Positions 21,408-23,019 of a stretch of 23,019 nt of DNA are shown here, piece after piece. This DNA comes from Massilia sp. (GTDB lineage: Bacteria; Pseudomonadota; Gammaproteobacteria; Burkholderiales; Burkholderiaceae_D), in NCBI GenBank assembly GCA_003520365.1, contig DOUW01000378.1:1-23019 (forward strand). Direction: 5' to 3'. Positions within the stretch are counted from its first letter, which is position 1, and the number at the start of each line of letters is the position of its first letter. Made by a program: the position numbers and the translations under genes. Under the pieces are notes generated by a model. The model did no database searches. It was given only the letters and a program-made list of their open reading frames with translations, and was not told the DNA's origin.

Positions 21408-22049
21408 ATGACGAACAAGATCGTAGTGGTCGACGGCCTGGGCAACCTGCGCTCGGTGGCGCAAGCCCTGCGCGCCGCCGCGCCCGAAGCCGACATCCTG
21501 GTCTCGAACAAGGCCGAAGACATCGATGCGGCCGACCGCATCGTGCTGCCGGGTCAGGGCGCGATGCGCGACTGCATGGACAGCCTGCGCGCCTCAGGCG
21601 CCGAGGAAGCCCTGCGCCGCGCATTCGTGACCCGTCCGGTGATGGGCGTGTGCGTGGGCGAGCAGATGCTGTTCGACGAGAGCGAGGAAAACGGCGGCAC
21701 GCCGGGCCTGGGCTTGTTGCCGGGCAAGGTGGTGCGCTTCCAGCTGGACGGGAAAGTCCAGGCGGACGGCTCGCGCTTCAAGGTCCCGCAGATGGGCTGG
21801 AACCGCGTGCGCCAGACGCGCGCGCACCCGCTATGGGATGGCGTTGCCGACAACAGCTATTTCTACTTCGTGCACAGCTATTACGTCGTGCCCGAGGTCG
21901 CCGCCGACACCATCGGCGAAACCGACTACGGCGGCTTCTACACCTGCGCCGTCGCCCGCGACAACATCGTCGCCACCCAGTTCCACCCCGAGAAGAGCGC
22001 GGCCGCCGGCCTGCGCTTGTACCGTAATTTCATCCACTGGAATCCTTGA
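21408..22049 (+). CDS. hisH: Imidazole glycerol phosphate synthase, glutaminase subunit HisH
   Basis: 213 aa. It is a class I glutamine amidotransferase that feeds ammonia to HisF. The nucleophile is C82 in [11 protein letters not shown], and the catalytic H193 and E195 are in TQFHPEKS. The family-specific oxyanion stretch is [11 protein letters not shown] (47-57), and VPQMGWNRV is also typical. It starts 14 bp after hisB. It needs HisF, whose gene begins near the window end. Confidence 0.96.
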   Translation: MTNKIVVVDGLGNLRSVAQALRAAAPEADILVSNKAEDIDAADRIVLPGQGAMRDCMDSLRASGAEEALRRAFVTRPVMGVCVGEQMLFDESEENGGTPGLGLLPGKVVRFQLDGKVQADGSRFKVPQMGWNRVRQTRAHPLWDGVADNSYFYFVHSYYVVPEVAADTIGETDYGGFYTCAVARDNIVATQFHPEKSAAAGLRLYRNFIHWNP

Positions 22050-22077
22050 ACCCTTCGTTCACTTACCGACCACGACC

Positions 22078-22854
22078 ATGCTGCTGATCCCTGCCATCGA
22101 CCTGAAAGACGGTCACTGCGTTCGCCTGAAACAGGGCGACATGGACCTCGCCACCGTCTTTTCCGAAGACCCCGCCGAAATGGCCCTGCATTGGCTGAAG
22201 AAGGGCGCGCGCCGCCTGCACCTGGTGGACCTGAACGGCGCCTTCGCCGGCAAGCCGAAGAACGAGTCGGCCATCAAGTCGATCCTGCAAGTCGTCCAGG
22301 AATACGCGCAGGACAACGACATCGAGGAGATCCCGGTCCAGCTGGGTGGCGGCATCCGCGACCTCGACACCATCGAGCGCTACCTGGACGACGGCATCAG
22401 CTACATCATCGTCGGCACCGCCGCGGTGAAGAACCCGGGCTTCCTGCACGACGCCTGCGGCGCCTTCCCCGGTTCCATTATCGTCGGCCTGGACGCCAAG
22501 GACGGCAAGGTGGCAACTGACGGCTGGAGCAAGATGTCCGGCCACGAAGTCATCGACCTGGCCCAGAAGTTCGAAGGCTACGGCGTCGAATCGATCATCT
22601 ACACCGACATCGGCCGCGACGGCATGATGGGCGGCGTGAACATCGAGGCGACCGTGCGCCTGGCCCAGGCCGTCAAGATCCCGGTCATCGCCTCCGGCGG
22701 CCTGCACAACCTGGCCGACGTCGAAGCGCTGTGCGCGGTGCAGGACGAGGGCATCGAAGGCGTCATCTGCGGCCGCTCGATCTACGAAGGCACGCTCGAC
22801 CTGGAATCCGCGCAGGCCCGCGCGGACGAACTGACCGAAGGCGAACAGGCCTGA
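22078..22854 (+). CDS. hisA: ProFAR isomerase HisA
   Basis: 258 aa TIM barrel. It isomerises ProFAR to PRFAR, the substrate of HisF. The start at 22078 gives [21 protein letters not shown], which puts the catalytic D8 in its usual place; the frame open further upstream is a shadow of hisH. Phosphate-binding glycines lie in [12 protein letters not shown] and [14 protein letters not shown], and the second catalytic aspartate is in [15 protein letters not shown] 28-bp gap follows hisH. No clear Shine-Dalgarno sequence is seen. Confidence 0.96.
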   Translation: MLLIPAIDLKDGHCVRLKQGDMDLATVFSEDPAEMALHWLKKGARRLHLVDLNGAFAGKPKNESAIKSILQVVQEYAQDNDIEEIPVQLGGGIRDLDTIERYLDDGISYIIVGTAAVKNPGFLHDACGAFPGSIIVGLDAKDGKVATDGWSKMSGHEVIDLAQKFEGYGVESIIYTDIGRDGMMGGVNIEATVRLAQAVKIPVIASGGLHNLADVEALCAVQDEGIEGVICGRSIYEGTLDLESAQARADELTEGEQA

Positions 22855-22873
22855 GGCTTTATTTAGATTATTT

Positions 22874-23019
22874 ATGCTGGCAAAACGCATCATCCCCTGC
22901 CTGGACGTGACCGGTGGCCGCGTCGTCAAGGGCGTCAACTTCACCGAGCTGCGCGACGCCGGCGATCCGGTCGAGATCGCGCGCCGCTATGACGGGCAGG
23001 GCGCCGACGAGATCACCTT
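22874..23019 (+). CDS. hisF: Imidazole glycerol phosphate synthase, cyclase subunit HisF (truncated by window end)
   Basis: Only 48 full codons are present. They read [20 protein letters not shown] and then [20 protein letters not shown], the unmistakable HisF N-terminus with catalytic D11 and the phosphate-binding strand. HisF closes the imidazole ring using ammonia from HisH. It starts 19 bp after hisA; the gap is AT-rich (TTTATTTAGATTATTT) with no clear ribosome site. The remaining about 200 codons lie outside the window. Confidence 0.95.
   Translation, partial: MLAKRIIPCLDVTGGRVVKGVNFTELRDAGDPVEIARRYDGQGADEIT

Overview
This 23-kb window is GC-rich chromosomal DNA from a betaproteobacterium, most likely Oxalobacteraceae of the Massilia/Telluria/Duganella type. 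That assignment rests on base composition, the protein sequences, mlaA lying inside the mla operon, the short-form HisG, the murA-hisGDCBHAF arrangement and the type of REP palindromes. It is inference from family knowledge, not a database match. All genes recognised lie on the plus strand.

Layout. (1) 2-1311: 3' end of a sensor histidine kinase and its response regulator, overlapping by 4 bp. (2) 1312-2658: a RAYT locus. Two tandem ~117-bp units, each an inverted pair of REP-like palindromes, precede an intact single-copy REP-associated transposase-like gene. GGGACAGAGT-type boxes lie on both sides of that gene. (3) 2659-8950: gltB and gltD, the two subunits of NADPH glutamate synthase, closed by a 17-bp-stem terminator. 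(4) 8951-9336: a gene-free stretch with an AT-rich island and weak promoter candidates. (5) 9337-13264: mlaF-mlaE-mlaD-mlaA-mlaC-mlaB, the complete Mla phospholipid transport set including the outer-membrane lipoprotein MlaA. (6) 13265-13586: gene-free, with an inverted pair of the same REP family and a good -10 box. (7) 13587-15283: an ABC-2 type exporter (ATPase plus permease). (8) 15340-16829: a BolA/IbaG-family gene and murA. (9) 16837-23019: hisG, hisD, an embedded DNA adenine methyltransferase, hisC, hisB, hisH, hisA and the first 48 codons of hisF.

How the genes fit together. GltBD makes glutamate from glutamine and 2-oxoglutarate. Glutamine feeds HisH/HisF, and glutamate is the amino donor for HisC, so the nitrogen and histidine genes are metabolically linked, although separate operons. 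The mla-ibaG-murA order is the envelope cluster also known in E. coli, here with an ABC-2 exporter inserted and continuing directly into the histidine operon. From mlaF to hisF the genes run in one direction for about 13.7 kb with no convincing terminator.

Most notable points. The RAYT protein keeps its HxH pair (H60, H62) but has phenylalanine (F120) where the family normally has the catalytic tyrosine, beside REP palindromes whose stems covary between copies. A solitary beta-class adenine methyltransferase is translationally coupled inside the histidine operon. I saw no CRISPR array, prophage, tRNA or rRNA. No wholly new multi-gene system is evident; the RAYT/REP locus and the his-embedded methyltransferase are the best candidates for unusual biology.
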